Shown here: positions 47,853 to 57,025 of the stretch, in pieces | How the letters are laid out: each line of letters opens with the position of its first letter | How positions within the stretch are numbered: position 1 is the stretch's first letter | Source of the DNA: Prochlorococcus marinus str. MIT 9302 | Lineage (GTDB): Bacteria; Cyanobacteriota; Cyanobacteriia; PCC-6307; Cyanobiaceae | DNA length: 64,000 nucleotides | Assembly (NCBI RefSeq): GCF_000759975.1 | Contig: NZ_JNAM01000006.1 | Coordinates: 124,001 to 188,000 of the forward strand | Reading direction: 5' to 3' | The notes under the pieces: model-generated | What the model was told of the DNA's origin: nothing | Databases searched by the model: none | What the model saw: the letters and a program-made list of their open reading frames with translations, nothing else | Program-made: the position numbers and the translations under genes

Positions 47853-48935
47853 ATGAAAAGCTTAAAAGAAAATTTTCAAACATCACACATACTTATAATT
47901 GGATCGGGAATTATAGGAAAATTTAACGCTTTAGAATTATCAGAATTAGGATTTCAGATAACTATTGTAGATCCAGCTCAACATAAAAATAGTAGCAATG
48001 CTGCTTTAGGCATCCTAATGGGTAATATCTATCAAAAAAGGAGAGGTAGAAGTTGGAATCTAAGGAAACAAAGCATAGAATTATGGCCAAAATGGATTAA
48101 ATTCTTGCAAGAATTTAATTATGAGTTAAATATTACAAAGCCATTAATACAATTAACCAGAAATGAAGAAAAATTTAAAAAATTAGAGAAATTTATCAAT
48201 GAAAATAATGATGATCACTTACGAGTTTTAGAAAAAGACTCAATTTTTATTAAGAATATAAATAAGGCTTTCCAGACAAAAAATATAAAGGGAATTATTT
48301 CCCTCAAAGATGGGCGAATAAATGCTAATTCATTACTCAAAACTTTAGATATGTATCTAAAAAATAAAAAAATAAATTATTTAAAAGAAGAAATAATAAA
48401 AATCAGAAAATCAAATAATCAATGGATTTCTACAACAAGAGACAAAGATGAAATCAAATCTGACATAGTTATTTTGTGTAATTCTCTAAAAGCGGTTGAT
48501 TTAATAGATAACCTATCTCACAACCTCAAATTAAAACCTGTTTTAGGTCAAGCAATAGAAGTTGATATCAATGATGCGGAAGTTGATTTATTATCACTTC
48601 CAAAACAATTCAATATAGATGGTAAAAATATAATTCCAAAATCAAAAAATAAGCTCATTATTGGTTCAACTGACGAGTATAGTACCAAGCCAGAAAATAA
48701 TATATTCGAAAAACTTACAAATTTTCTTGATAAAAAACCTAGTTGGCTTTCGAATGGAAAAATTTCTAAAAAATGGTTTGGTATAAGATCTAGACCCGAT
48801 GGGGAACCATCACCAATAATGAAAAATTTAGATGATGGCCTAATAATATGTACAGGTTTTTATAAAAATGGAATTTTACTTGCTCCAGCTTGTTCTAGAT
48901 GGGTTGCTAATGAAATTAAACAATACCTTTCTTAA
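47853..48935 (+). CDS. FAD-dependent oxidoreductase (DAO/glycine oxidase family)
   Basis: 360 residues. The dinucleotide-binding [24 protein letters not shown] lies near residues 17-40. The C-terminus has [18 protein letters not shown] and [27 protein letters not shown], the D-amino-acid oxidase/ThiO-like closing segment. The substrate is not determinable; ThiO (glycine to iminoglycine for thiazole) would complement thiG but no thiamin gene adjoins it. It overlaps dnaK tail to tail by 4 bp. Confidence 0.82.
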   Translation: MKSLKENFQTSHILIIGSGIIGKFNALELSELGFQITIVDPAQHKNSSNAALGILMGNIYQKRRGRSWNLRKQSIELWPKWIKFLQEFNYELNITKPLIQLTRNEEKFKKLEKFINENNDDHLRVLEKDSIFIKNINKAFQTKNIKGIISLKDGRINANSLLKTLDMYLKNKKINYLKEEIIKIRKSNNQWISTTRDKDEIKSDIVILCNSLKAVDLIDNLSHNLKLKPVLGQAIEVDINDAEVDLLSLPKQFNIDGKNIIPKSKNKLIIGSTDEYSTKPENNIFEKLTNFLDKKPSWLSNGKISKKWFGIRSRPDGEPSPIMKNLDDGLIICTGFYKNGILLAPACSRWVANEIKQYLS

Positions 48936-50839
48936 TCTTTTGTTTCAGTAAAGTCTGCATCAATTACATCATCTGACCCTTTATCGTTTGAGTCATTCTT
49001 TTCTGGACCACCAGCTGAACCAGGTGAAGGAGGTTGATTACCTGGTTGCTGATAAACAGATGAACCGACTGCATAAAGTTCTTGCTGAAGCTCTTCAAGA
49101 AGTTTTTTCATTGATTCATAATCTTCTTTTGATGTCGCCTCTTTTAAAGCATTACTTTTTTCTTCAACCTTAGACTTTACTGCTGCATCAACTTTGTCTC
49201 CAAGCTCACCAAGTTGCTTTTCTGTCTGATATACAAGTGTTTCAGCCTGATTTTTTAAATCAATTTTTTCTCTTTTTTCTTTATCTACAGATGCATTTGA
49301 TTCTGCATCTTTTACCATTTTTTCTACCTCATTATCTGATAAAGTAGACGCACCAGTGATAGAAATACTTTGTTCTTTGCCGCTTCCCTTATCTTTAGCG
49401 GTAACACTTAGAATACCATTTGCATCTATATCAAATGTAACTTCAATTTGAGGAACACCTCTTGGTGCTGAGGGTATACCGTCCAATCTAAAAGTTCCTA
49501 AACTTTTGTTATCAGAGGCCATTTCTCTTTCACCCTGTAATACATGTATTTCTACATTTGTTTGTCCGTCTACAGCAGTTGAATATGTCTCAGATTTTTT
49601 CGTAGGTACTGTAGTATTTCGATTTATCATTTTTGTCATAACCCCTCCTAAAGTCTCTACACCTAAAGAAAGTGGAGTAACATCAAGCAACAATATATCT
49701 TTAACTTCACCTGCTAAAACTCCTCCCTGAATAGCTGCTCCAACGGCAACTACCTCATCAGGATTAACAGTTTGATTAGGTTCCTTACCTATTATTGTTT
49801 TAACTAAATCTAAAACAGCAGGTATCCTAGATGAGCCTCCAACCATCACAACCTCATCAATTTCACTAGTAGAAATTTTTGCATCACTTATGGCTCTCTC
49901 TACTGGAGTCTTACATCTGTCGATTAAAGAAGCTGCTAATTCTTCAAACTTTGCTCTAGTTAAATTCAGATCCAAATGTTTTGGTCCTTCAGGAGTCGCA
50001 GTAATAAAGGGTAAATTTATTTCACTTTGCGTAGCATTTGAAAGCTCAATTTTTGCTTTTTCTGCTGCTTCAGTAAGTCTTTGTAAAGCTTGCTTGTCTT
50101 GTCTAAGGTCAATTCCCTCATTTGATTTAAAAGTACTAGCTAAATGATCTACGATACACCTATCAAAATCATCACCACCAAGATGGGTATCTCCAGATGT
50201 GGATAGAACTTCAGTTACTCCATCACCAGCTTCAATAACTGAGACATCAAATGTTCCTCCCCCTAAATCAAAAACAAGTATTTTCTCATTTTCTTTATCC
50301 AAACCATATGCTAATGCTGCTGCAGTTGGCTCATTAACTATTCTAAGAACTTCTAAACCAGCAATCTTTCCAGCATCTTTTGTAGCCTGTCTTTGAGAAT
50401 CATTAAAATAAGCTGGAACAGTTATAACAGCCTGAGTAACTTTTTCACCAAGATATTTCCCTGCATCATCAGCTAACTTTCTCAAGACTTGAGAACTAAC
50501 CTCTTCTGGAGAAAATTGCTTATCCAAAATAGGGCACTTTAATTTGACACTAGAACCAGATTTTTCAACAGAATAACTGACGTCTTTAGATTCTTCATTA
50601 ACTTCATCAACTCTTCTACCCACAAAACGCTTTGCAGAATAAAAAGTATTTTCAGGATTCATAACAGCTTGCCTTTTTGCAATTTGTCCAACAAGCTGGT
50701 CTTGATTTTTTGTATATGCAACAACTGATGGAGTAGTTCTGAAACCCTCTGCATTTGCTATTACAGTAGGTTTACCACCTTCCATTACAGCGACACAACT
50801 ATTAGTTGTTCCTAAATCGATTCCTACAACCTTACCCAT
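48932..50839 (-). CDS. dnaK: Molecular chaperone DnaK (Hsp70)
   Basis: 635 residues from the ATG at 50837-50839; a longer frame to ATG at 50869 adds ten residues lacking in the family. [50 protein letters not shown] and [13 protein letters not shown] are the ATPase motifs, followed by the substrate domain and a C-terminal tail ending [13 protein letters not shown] (E/D-V-x-D-A-D-F type). No grpE or dnaJ adjoins it. The upstream region shows no CIRCE element. Cyanobacteria carry several DnaK paralogues; this resembles the main housekeeping form. Confidence 0.97.
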   Translation of the reverse strand: MGKVVGIDLGTTNSCVAVMEGGKPTVIANAEGFRTTPSVVAYTKNQDQLVGQIAKRQAVMNPENTFYSAKRFVGRRVDEVNEESKDVSYSVEKSGSSVKLKCPILDKQFSPEEVSSQVLRKLADDAGKYLGEKVTQAVITVPAYFNDSQRQATKDAGKIAGLEVLRIVNEPTAAALAYGLDKENEKILVFDLGGGTFDVSVIEAGDGVTEVLSTSGDTHLGGDDFDRCIVDHLASTFKSNEGIDLRQDKQALQRLTEAAEKAKIELSNATQSEINLPFITATPEGPKHLDLNLTRAKFEELAASLIDRCKTPVERAISDAKISTSEIDEVVMVGGSSRIPAVLDLVKTIIGKEPNQTVNPDEVVAVGAAIQGGVLAGEVKDILLLDVTPLSLGVETLGGVMTKMINRNTTVPTKKSETYSTAVDGQTNVEIHVLQGEREMASDNKSLGTFRLDGIPSAPRGVPQIEVTFDIDANGILSVTAKDKGSGKEQSISITGASTLSDNEVEKMVKDAESNASVDKEKREKIDLKNQAETLVYQTEKQLGELGDKVDAAVKSKVEEKSNALKEATSKEDYESMKKLLEELQQELYAVGSSVYQQPGNQPPSPGSAGGPEKNDSNDKGSDDVIDADFTETKD

Positions 50840-50955
50840 GGGTAAATTCTCATATTTGATATTCTCCATAATCGGTCATTGGCGTCATTATTGTTACTCA
50901 AAGACGGGGTGTGGTTCCCGAACAGATCGCAATTTAAAAAAAAAAATTTCTAAAA

Positions 50956-51816
50956 ATGATCACAAGTAACACGTCTTTTATTGGATTAATTGGCAATCCA
51001 GTAAGCCATTCTTTGTCACCAATCATGCAAAATGCCGCCCTTCAATATTTAGGCCTAGATTTAATTTATATTGCAATACCTTGTAGAGATAAAGATCTAG
51101 AATTGGTTCTCAGTTCTTTGAAAAAAATTAATTGCAAGGGGTTAAATATTACAATTCCTCATAAAGAAAAAGTATTTGAACTTTGTAGTGAAATTTCCCC
51201 TATTGCTAACAAACTAAAAGCAATTAATACCCTCAAATTAAATTTCGAGAAAGAATGGAGCGCAACTAATACAGATGTAGAGGGATTTATTTACCCTTTA
51301 AAAAGCTTAGATTTAACTAACAAGCAAGCTACTGTACTTGGCTCCGGTGGGGCTGCAAGATCTGTTATTCAGGGATTAATAAATTTAAATTTTTCAACAA
51401 TTTCAGTTGTATCACGTAACAAATTATCACTAGATGAATTAATAAAAAATTTTGGAAATCAAATTGCAATTCAAGGTTACTCAAATAATGATAATAGGAC
51501 TCAAAATTTAATTAAAGAAGCAGATTTAATTGTAAATACAACACCAGTAGGAATGAAAACAACTACAAATGAAAAAAATATATTGCCATATGGGGAAACT
51601 TTTTGGAGATCTCTTAAATCGCAAACAATTGTTTACGATTTAATATATAATCCAGCTCCAACCCCATTATTAAAATTTAGCGACAAAAAAGGATGCATGA
51701 CTATCGATGGATTACAAATGCTTGTTGCTCAAGGAATAAAATCATTATCATTTTGGACAGATGGTTTAGAAGTACCTTTTCACATTATGAATGATGCACT
51801 AAAAAAATATCTTTAA
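50956..51816 (+). CDS. aroE: Shikimate dehydrogenase (NADP)
   Basis: 286 residues. It reduces 3-dehydroshikimate in the shikimate pathway. GLIGNPVSHSLSPIMQNAA and NITIPHKEKV (catalytic Lys), NTDVEGF (Asp), VLGSGGAARSVIQGL (nucleotide site), NTTPVGM, YDLIYNPAPTPLL, and the terminal DGLQMLVAQG motif are all present. It is divergent from dnaK (about 116 bp) and followed 104 bp on by rpsF. Confidence 0.96.
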   Translation: MITSNTSFIGLIGNPVSHSLSPIMQNAALQYLGLDLIYIAIPCRDKDLELVLSSLKKINCKGLNITIPHKEKVFELCSEISPIANKLKAINTLKLNFEKEWSATNTDVEGFIYPLKSLDLTNKQATVLGSGGAARSVIQGLINLNFSTISVVSRNKLSLDELIKNFGNQIAIQGYSNNDNRTQNLIKEADLIVNTTPVGMKTTTNEKNILPYGETFWRSLKSQTIVYDLIYNPAPTPLLKFSDKKGCMTIDGLQMLVAQGIKSLSFWTDGLEVPFHIMNDALKKYL

Positions 51817-51920
51817 AAATAATGATGCTAGTTTTAAGAAACTACCCGTCGTAATGTATCGTAAATAATGAACAGACGCTCATCACATCTATTTATGAGC
51901 CAAAGACCTTGTCTGAAACT

Positions 51921-52382
51921 ATGAATGATCAACAACCTTATTACGAAACCATGTACATCCTCCGCCCAGATATTGCGGAAGATGAAGTAACTAATCACAT
52001 TGATAAATACAATAAACTGTTAGAAGAATTTGGCGGTACTATCCTTGATAGTCAAATGAGGGGCAAGAGAAGATTAGCTTATCAAATAGCAAAACATAGA
52101 GAAGGTATATACGTACAATTGAGTCATCAAGGTGATGGACAACATATTTTTAAAATTGAAAAAGCAATGAGACTCGGTGAAGATGTTATTAGATACATGA
52201 CCGTCAAACAAGAAGGGCCTTTACCAGCCCCAAGACCTTCTAATAAAAGTACAGCTCAATCAGAAAATAAAGATAATCAAGAAGCAAACGTTGAATTGAA
52301 AGAAAAACAACCAGTAACAGACCCTGATGACTCAACTTCAGGAAAAAACGATACTAAAATCAAAGAAAATGCAGAATCTTAA
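51921..52382 (+). CDS. rpsF: 30S ribosomal protein S6
   Basis: 153 residues from ATG at 51921; an in-frame TTG at 51909 is less likely. [43 protein letters not shown] and [18 protein letters not shown] match S6, which binds 16S rRNA with S18. A charged, low-complexity tail of about 50 residues ([20 protein letters not shown] and beyond) extends it past the usual 100, as in other picocyanobacteria. The stop lies 3 bp from the convergent argG stop. rpsR and rplI are not adjacent. Confidence 0.95.
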   Translation: MNDQQPYYETMYILRPDIAEDEVTNHIDKYNKLLEEFGGTILDSQMRGKRRLAYQIAKHREGIYVQLSHQGDGQHIFKIEKAMRLGEDVIRYMTVKQEGPLPAPRPSNKSTAQSENKDNQEANVELKEKQPVTDPDDSTSGKNDTKIKENAES

Positions 52383-52385
52383 ATG

Positions 52386-53600
52386 TTAATCATTTGTTTT
52401 TGAATTTAACTCGGCCCATATTTTATTAGACATACCCCACATATAAATAAAACCCTCAGCTAAAGAATGATTAAAGACATCGTCTTTACTATAAGTTGCT
52501 AAATCTTCCCTATAAAGTGAATTATTTTCCGACATTCTTCCAATCACTATTGCGTTCCCCTTATGAAGTCTAATCTTTACTCTTCCATTAACTGAATTTT
52601 GAGTGGATGAAATAAAAGCATCTAAACTATCCTTCAGAGGTCCAAACCAAAAACCTTGATAAACTAATTGACTCCATTTTTTTTCCACTATTCCTTTAAA
52701 ATTAATAACATCTGGGTTTAAGGTTATACTCTCTAATTCTTTATGAGCTTTGATTAAAAGTAGGAGGCCAGGTGTTTCGTAAATTTCTCTACTTTTGATT
52801 CCTACTACTCGATCTTCAATCATATCTATTCTTCCAAAACCATGTTCACCTGCAAGATCATTAGCTTTTTGAATAATCTCCACTGGAGTTAAAAATGCAT
52901 TATTAATCCCAACTGGAAACCCATTTTTAAAAACAATTTCTATATCTTGAGGGGAATCAGGTGAATTATCAATTGAAGATGTCATTGCAAAAATTTCTTC
53001 AGGTGCTTCTTGCATTGGGTCTTCTAATATCCCCGCTTCAACACTTCTACCAAGGAGGTTTACATCTATTGAATATGGTGATTTTTTTGATACAGGTGCA
53101 GGAATGCCAAATTTTTCTCCATACAATATCGCCTCTTCTCTACTCATATTCCATTCCCTTGCAGGAGTAATTATTTTTAAATCAGGCCCTAAAGCATTAA
53201 TTGCTAAATCAAATCGAACTTGATCATTCCCTTTACCAGTACATCCATGAGCTACTGCATCGGCATTAATCTCTCTTGCAGTATCTACAAGTTTTTCAGC
53301 AATTAAAGGCCTAGCAAGAGCAGTAGATAAAGGATATTTATCTGAATATAATGCATTTGCTCTAATAGCTGGAAAAGCGTATCTTTCAACAAAACTATTC
53401 ACTAAATCACCAACTATTGATTTAGATGCACCAGAATTTAAAGCTTTTTGCCTAATAAGTTCCAAATCTTCGCCTTGTCCAAGATCTGCCACAAAAGTAA
53501 CCACCTCTGAAATACCATATTCATTCTTTAAATATGGAATACAAACGCTCGTATCAACGCCGCCAGAATAAGCTAGGACAACTTTTTTTACCTGCTGCAT
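52386..53600 (-). CDS. argG: Argininosuccinate synthase
   Basis: 404 residues, type 1 length. It joins citrulline and aspartate with ATP in arginine synthesis. [19 protein letters not shown] (PP-loop), [34 protein letters not shown] and [20 protein letters not shown] are diagnostic. Convergent with rpsF. Confidence 0.97.
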   Translation of the reverse strand: MQQVKKVVLAYSGGVDTSVCIPYLKNEYGISEVVTFVADLGQGEDLELIRQKALNSGASKSIVGDLVNSFVERYAFPAIRANALYSDKYPLSTALARPLIAEKLVDTAREINADAVAHGCTGKGNDQVRFDLAINALGPDLKIITPAREWNMSREEAILYGEKFGIPAPVSKKSPYSIDVNLLGRSVEAGILEDPMQEAPEEIFAMTSSIDNSPDSPQDIEIVFKNGFPVGINNAFLTPVEIIQKANDLAGEHGFGRIDMIEDRVVGIKSREIYETPGLLLLIKAHKELESITLNPDVINFKGIVEKKWSQLVYQGFWFGPLKDSLDAFISSTQNSVNGRVKIRLHKGNAIVIGRMSENNSLYREDLATYSKDDVFNHSLAEGFIYMWGMSNKIWAELNSKTND

Positions 53601-53637
53601 TTAAATTTGCTCCATAAATTTTTTATTGTTGACGTAA

Positions 53638-53832
53638 TCAAGAATTTGAAAACTTATTAAAAACTAATATTATTGTAACTAAAAGAGCTGGTCCAAAAAC
53701 TAGTAATAAGAGAAGAAAGTTATTAATTATTAAAACATTTGGATTCAAGTATCCAATAAGTTTAAATAATCCAGACAGTAACAATGAAATTAGCCAAATA
53801 ACAAAGTATTTTAAATTTCCTTTATCAAACAA
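53638..53832 (-). CDS. Small putative membrane protein (64 aa)
   Basis: 64 residues with TTG as the only plausible start. Two hydrophobic helices (about 9-28 and 33-58) flank a NPN turn (GYLNPNVLIINNFLLLLLVF). Not recognised. The frame lies between argG (37 bp) and the divergent DUF3134 gene. Composition is typical of a small membrane peptide, but the weak start makes it uncertain. Confidence 0.5.
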   Translation of the reverse strand: MFDKGNLKYFVIWLISLLLSGLFKLIGYLNPNVLIINNFLLLLLVFGPALLVTIILVFNKFSNS

Positions 53833-53885
53833 AGTTTTTCGTGTGCATTATTATGTATTATCTTATATATAGAACATAACCTTTA

Positions 53886-54164
53886 ATGGACTCAAATAAA
53901 CTAAAACTAAAATTAGATGATATTTCTGAGGTTAACCCTGCTTTAACTTGTTATCACAGAGATGATCCAGCTCCTGTTTTACCATTAAGAGATGAACCTG
54001 ATCTACTATCTTGGCTTGAGAATACAGGAAGACTTGTTGCTGAAAAAGATGGAGATTCACAAGAGATTAGTACGATAGAAGAAGAGGAGCTTTCAGCACT
54101 TATGGGAGAAAAAGAAGACTATAAAACTGAAGAAGACACTTCAGAAGATGATTGGGAAGATTAA
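53886..54164 (+). CDS. DUF3134 family protein
   Basis: 92 residues. NPALTCYHRDDPAPVLPLRD and EPDLLSWLENTGRLVAE are the signature of DUF3134, found only in cyanobacteria as far as I know, of unknown role. The C-terminal 40 residues are very acidic (EEEELSALMGEKEDYKTEED and further Asp/Glu) and probably disordered. The last 17 bp overlap the mraY start, suggesting translational coupling. Confidence 0.87.
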   Translation: MDSNKLKLKLDDISEVNPALTCYHRDDPAPVLPLRDEPDLLSWLENTGRLVAEKDGDSQEISTIEEEELSALMGEKEDYKTEEDTSEDDWED

Positions 54165-55224
54165 AAAATTTAACTTTAAATCATTATTTATACTAAATAC
54201 TTTTGCTTTAATAGTTACCTCCTATTTTTTTAATAGTTTTATTTTTATAGGAGTTTACACATTATTTTTTTTTATTTCTTTATGGATCACAAAAAGTGGT
54301 CTAAGAATAATCCAAAAATTAAATTTACTACAAAATATTAGAACTGACGGGCCTTCCAATCACTTTAAAAAAAGTGATACCCCAACAATGGGTGGATTGT
54401 TTATGGTCATACCTTTTTTAATTTTTCTTTTAATAATAAATTTACATTTAAGTTCTCCAAAATTATTACTTTTATTACTTACTATTTTTGGTTTCTTCAT
54501 TACTGGTTTTTTAGATGATTATTTAAGCATTAAAAACAAAGAGAATACAGGATTAAAATCAAAAGAAAAATTTATTTTACAAAGTATCATCTCAATAATT
54601 TTTATATTTTTAGCTTATGAAAAAAATTTGATAAATCCATTAGTTGCAGTATCTGACTCTTGGGGAATAAATATGAATATTTTTATATTTCCAATCTCTT
54701 TTTTAGTATTAGTTGGATTAAGTAATTCAGTAAATTTGTCTGATGGACTAGATGGACTAGCGGCTGGATGTAGTGCAATTGTCTTTTATGGATTGGGTAC
54801 AGAAATATTAATGAAAGAACAGCAAGAGCTTATTGTTTTTAGTCTTTTATGTTATTCAATGTCGGGCATTTGTTTAGGATTTCTCAGATATAATAATTAT
54901 CCTGCAAAAATATTTATGGGTGATACGGGATCATTAAGTATTGGTGCAATTCTGGGATCTATAGCGTTATTAACAAATAGCATTTTTACCTTATGTATTT
55001 TCTCAGGAATCTTCATTGTTGAATCTTTATCGGTAATTATTCAAGTAGGGTTTTTTAAAATTACAAAAAAATTATTTCATAATGGGAAACGCATATTTTT
55101 AATGGCACCAATACACCACCATTTTGAACTTAAAGGAGTTAAGGAACAGAAAATAGTTGAAAATTTTTGGAAAATCAACATTTTACTTGTAATTTTAGGT
55201 ATAGTTTTAAAAATCAATCTATAA
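54148..55224 (+). CDS. mraY: Phospho-N-acetylmuramoyl-pentapeptide transferase
   Basis: 358 residues, about ten hydrophobic helices. MraY makes lipid I from UDP-MurNAc-pentapeptide and undecaprenyl phosphate at the inner membrane face. DGPSNHFKKSDTPTMGGLFM, FGFFITGFLDDYLSIKNK (catalytic Asp pair), NSVNLSDGLDGLAAG and IFMGDTGSLSIG, RIFLMAPIHHHFELKG complete the family pattern. No mur cluster adjoins it; the start overlaps DUF3134 by 17 bp. Confidence 0.96.
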   Translation: MIGKIKKFNFKSLFILNTFALIVTSYFFNSFIFIGVYTLFFFISLWITKSGLRIIQKLNLLQNIRTDGPSNHFKKSDTPTMGGLFMVIPFLIFLLIINLHLSSPKLLLLLLTIFGFFITGFLDDYLSIKNKENTGLKSKEKFILQSIISIIFIFLAYEKNLINPLVAVSDSWGINMNIFIFPISFLVLVGLSNSVNLSDGLDGLAAGCSAIVFYGLGTEILMKEQQELIVFSLLCYSMSGICLGFLRYNNYPAKIFMGDTGSLSIGAILGSIALLTNSIFTLCIFSGIFIVESLSVIIQVGFFKITKKLFHNGKRIFLMAPIHHHFELKGVKEQKIVENFWKINILLVILGIVLKINL

Positions 55225-55234
55225 CAAATTTGTT

Positions 55235-55522
55235 ATGAATTTTTTTACATGGAAAGATAATGGATTAACAAGTGACTGCTCTAGTCTTGATGCAATGGCA
55301 TCAAGATTTGAAGAAACTGCTAATTTAATGAAAAAACTATCTAAGAAAGGCTTCAAACTAAAAAAGACACATAAAAATCAACTAATTATTCACACTGATC
55401 CTAAGGAATTTGATCAATGGGGTTTTATAAGTGAAGAACTTCCTTTTAAACAACTCTGTTTAATATCAGATGAAGAATCGCTATTAAACCTTAAAAACTC
55501 TTCTTTGAGTATTGATAAATAA
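55235..55522 (+). CDS. Conserved small protein of unknown function (95 aa)
   Basis: 95 residues. I do not recognise a named family. DAMASRFEETANLMKKLSKK is a helix, followed by a beta-like FKLKKTHKNQLIIHTDPKEF and WGFISEELPFKQLCLISDEE. No membrane segment. It begins 10 bp after mraY. Its last 109 bp overlap the sucrose-phosphate synthase gene on the opposite strand, the longest convergent overlap in the window. Confidence 0.7.
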   Translation: MNFFTWKDNGLTSDCSSLDAMASRFEETANLMKKLSKKGFKLKKTHKNQLIIHTDPKEFDQWGFISEELPFKQLCLISDEESLLNLKNSSLSIDK

Positions 55523-56823
55523 TTACGAACATGAGTGTTCCAACTAAAATGCCTATGAACACCTTCAATCCCATTTCTGCTCCATAATTTCCACTGAGCA
55601 TTATTAGTAATTCCTTTTTCAAGAATAACTTTAAACTTGTTTATATCGGTAACATCTACTAAAAGTCCATTTTCGCATTTTGAGCAAATTTCTTTGGGTC
55701 CTCCATCGTCTGTTGATATTATTGGCAAACCACATGAAGAAGCTTCAAGGAGTGTTAGACCAAAAGGCTCTGTTAAAGCTGGATTAACAAATACCCCTCC
55801 CCTGCTAGCGGCCCATCTATATAAAGCAGGAATCTGACTTGGAAGATGCTTTTTTGGATAAGCAACCTTTCCATACAGATTATATTTATCAATAGCTTCA
55901 AAAATATTTTGGAAAACATCTTTTTGTTGAGAGTCAAGTTTCGAAGTACTATCTCGACAACCCAAAATCAAAATTAAATTAGTTTTTCTTTTTAATTTTT
56001 CAGATCTTCCATAAGCTTCGATCAAAGAAGGAATATTTTTTCTTCGTACAGCTCTAGAAATAGTCAATAATGGAGGTTTTGTTAAATCCTTTAAAAAAGG
56101 TTTCATCATATTGTCAATATCAGCTGTCTCTGTTGTCGAGTGAATATGGTGAAACTTATTATGATCAACTCCAGGCGCAATCACTCTAGCTTTGTGAGGA
56201 GAAAAAGAAAAATATTGGGAATACTGATAAACTGACTCTTGTTTAGTACTTGTTACAACAATATCTGCAGACTTTAAAGCTTTTTCTTCTGCCTCAATTC
56301 TTTTACTTATGGAATAAAGCTTTTCTATTTGATTAGATTTTAAACCAGTGTCAAGTAATTTCCTTTGTTTTTCTCTCCCTAAGGAATGACCAGTAAAAAT
56401 AAATGGAACATTTAAGGATTTACTAAGTTTAACGCCTACGTATCCAGCATCTGCATAATGCGCATGAATAAAATTAGGCTTATTATTTTTTTTATAGTAT
56501 GCAATGAGGCTTTCAGTTAATTCATCTAAATAAGGCCAAAGCAATTCCTTTCTTAAATATTTATTTGGTCCAAATTTAAATCTTAAAATTCTGACTCCAG
56601 GCGCTACAAATTCTTCTTCTTGCGAATAATCATTATCAATTTTAGGGTCATTAATTAAACGAGTCACTAAATCTACTTGGTCAACATCAGCAGTATTCGC
56701 TAAACTTTTTACTAACTCTAAAACGTATTGTGTTTGCCCTCCAGTATCTGGATCTCTGCCTAATTCAAGATTTTTAGATCGTATCAGACCATGTAAATGT
56801 AAATGTAAAAATTTAAACCTCAT
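55414..56823 (-). CDS. sps: Sucrose-phosphate synthase (glycosyltransferase domain only)
   Basis: 469 residues. SPS makes sucrose 6-phosphate from UDP-glucose and fructose 6-phosphate. HLHLHGLIRSKNLELGRDPD with TGGQTQYVLEL is the opener; IHAHYADAGYVG, FTGHSLGREK, VIAPGVDHNKFH and PALTEPFGLTLLEASSCGLPI complete a GT-B family-4 enzyme. Many cyanobacterial SPS proteins continue into a C-terminal phosphatase (SPP) domain of roughly 240 residues; here the protein stops shortly after NYLSILKEEF. The sequence beyond the stop is the convergent small gene. Sucrose is a compatible solute. Confidence 0.92.
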   Translation of the reverse strand: MRFKFLHLHLHGLIRSKNLELGRDPDTGGQTQYVLELVKSLANTADVDQVDLVTRLINDPKIDNDYSQEEEFVAPGVRILRFKFGPNKYLRKELLWPYLDELTESLIAYYKKNNKPNFIHAHYADAGYVGVKLSKSLNVPFIFTGHSLGREKQRKLLDTGLKSNQIEKLYSISKRIEAEEKALKSADIVVTSTKQESVYQYSQYFSFSPHKARVIAPGVDHNKFHHIHSTTETADIDNMMKPFLKDLTKPPLLTISRAVRRKNIPSLIEAYGRSEKLKRKTNLILILGCRDSTSKLDSQQKDVFQNIFEAIDKYNLYGKVAYPKKHLPSQIPALYRWAASRGGVFVNPALTEPFGLTLLEASSCGLPIISTDDGGPKEICSKCENGLLVDVTDINKFKVILEKGITNNAQWKLWSRNGIEGVHRHFSWNTHVRNYLSILKEEFLRFNSDSSSDIKQSCLKGSSSLIKPH

Positions 56824-57025
56824 TCAGCAAATCCTCAGAACAATGCCCTTTAATACAAATAAGCTGAATTTCTCGAAGAAATATTAAGAAACCATTATGT
56901 TTTAAAATTTTTGTCGCTAAGTAAATTTTTCAAAAAGAAGTCTCACACTAATCTTATACAACTTTAAAAGAAATTATCTTCGTAATCAATTATTTAATAA
57001 TACGAAGAAATACAACTAAAAAAAT
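56824..57025. other. Intergenic region between uvrA and sps (about 200 bp)
   Basis: No ORF of useful size on either strand. It contains a hairpin next to uvrA (listed separately) and, nearer sps, a short inverted repeat atttct-cga-agaaat at 56868-56882 in the sps leader. A TATAAG-like -10 may serve sps at about 56954-56959 on the minus strand, but this is weak. Confidence 0.5.
56977..57008 (-). terminator. Possible intrinsic terminator of uvrA
   Basis: An 8-bp stem (tcttcgta / tacgaaga) around a 16-nt A+T-rich loop starts 17 bp past the uvrA stop on the minus strand. It is followed by TAATTTCTTTT. The stem is weak and the T-run broken, so this is a moderate candidate. Confidence 0.4.

Noticed and set aside
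50840-50955. CIRCE (HrcA) heat-shock element upstream of dnaK
   Set aside because: No TTAGCACTC-N9-GAGTGCTAA-like inverted repeat is present; only a weak short G+C-rich repeat.
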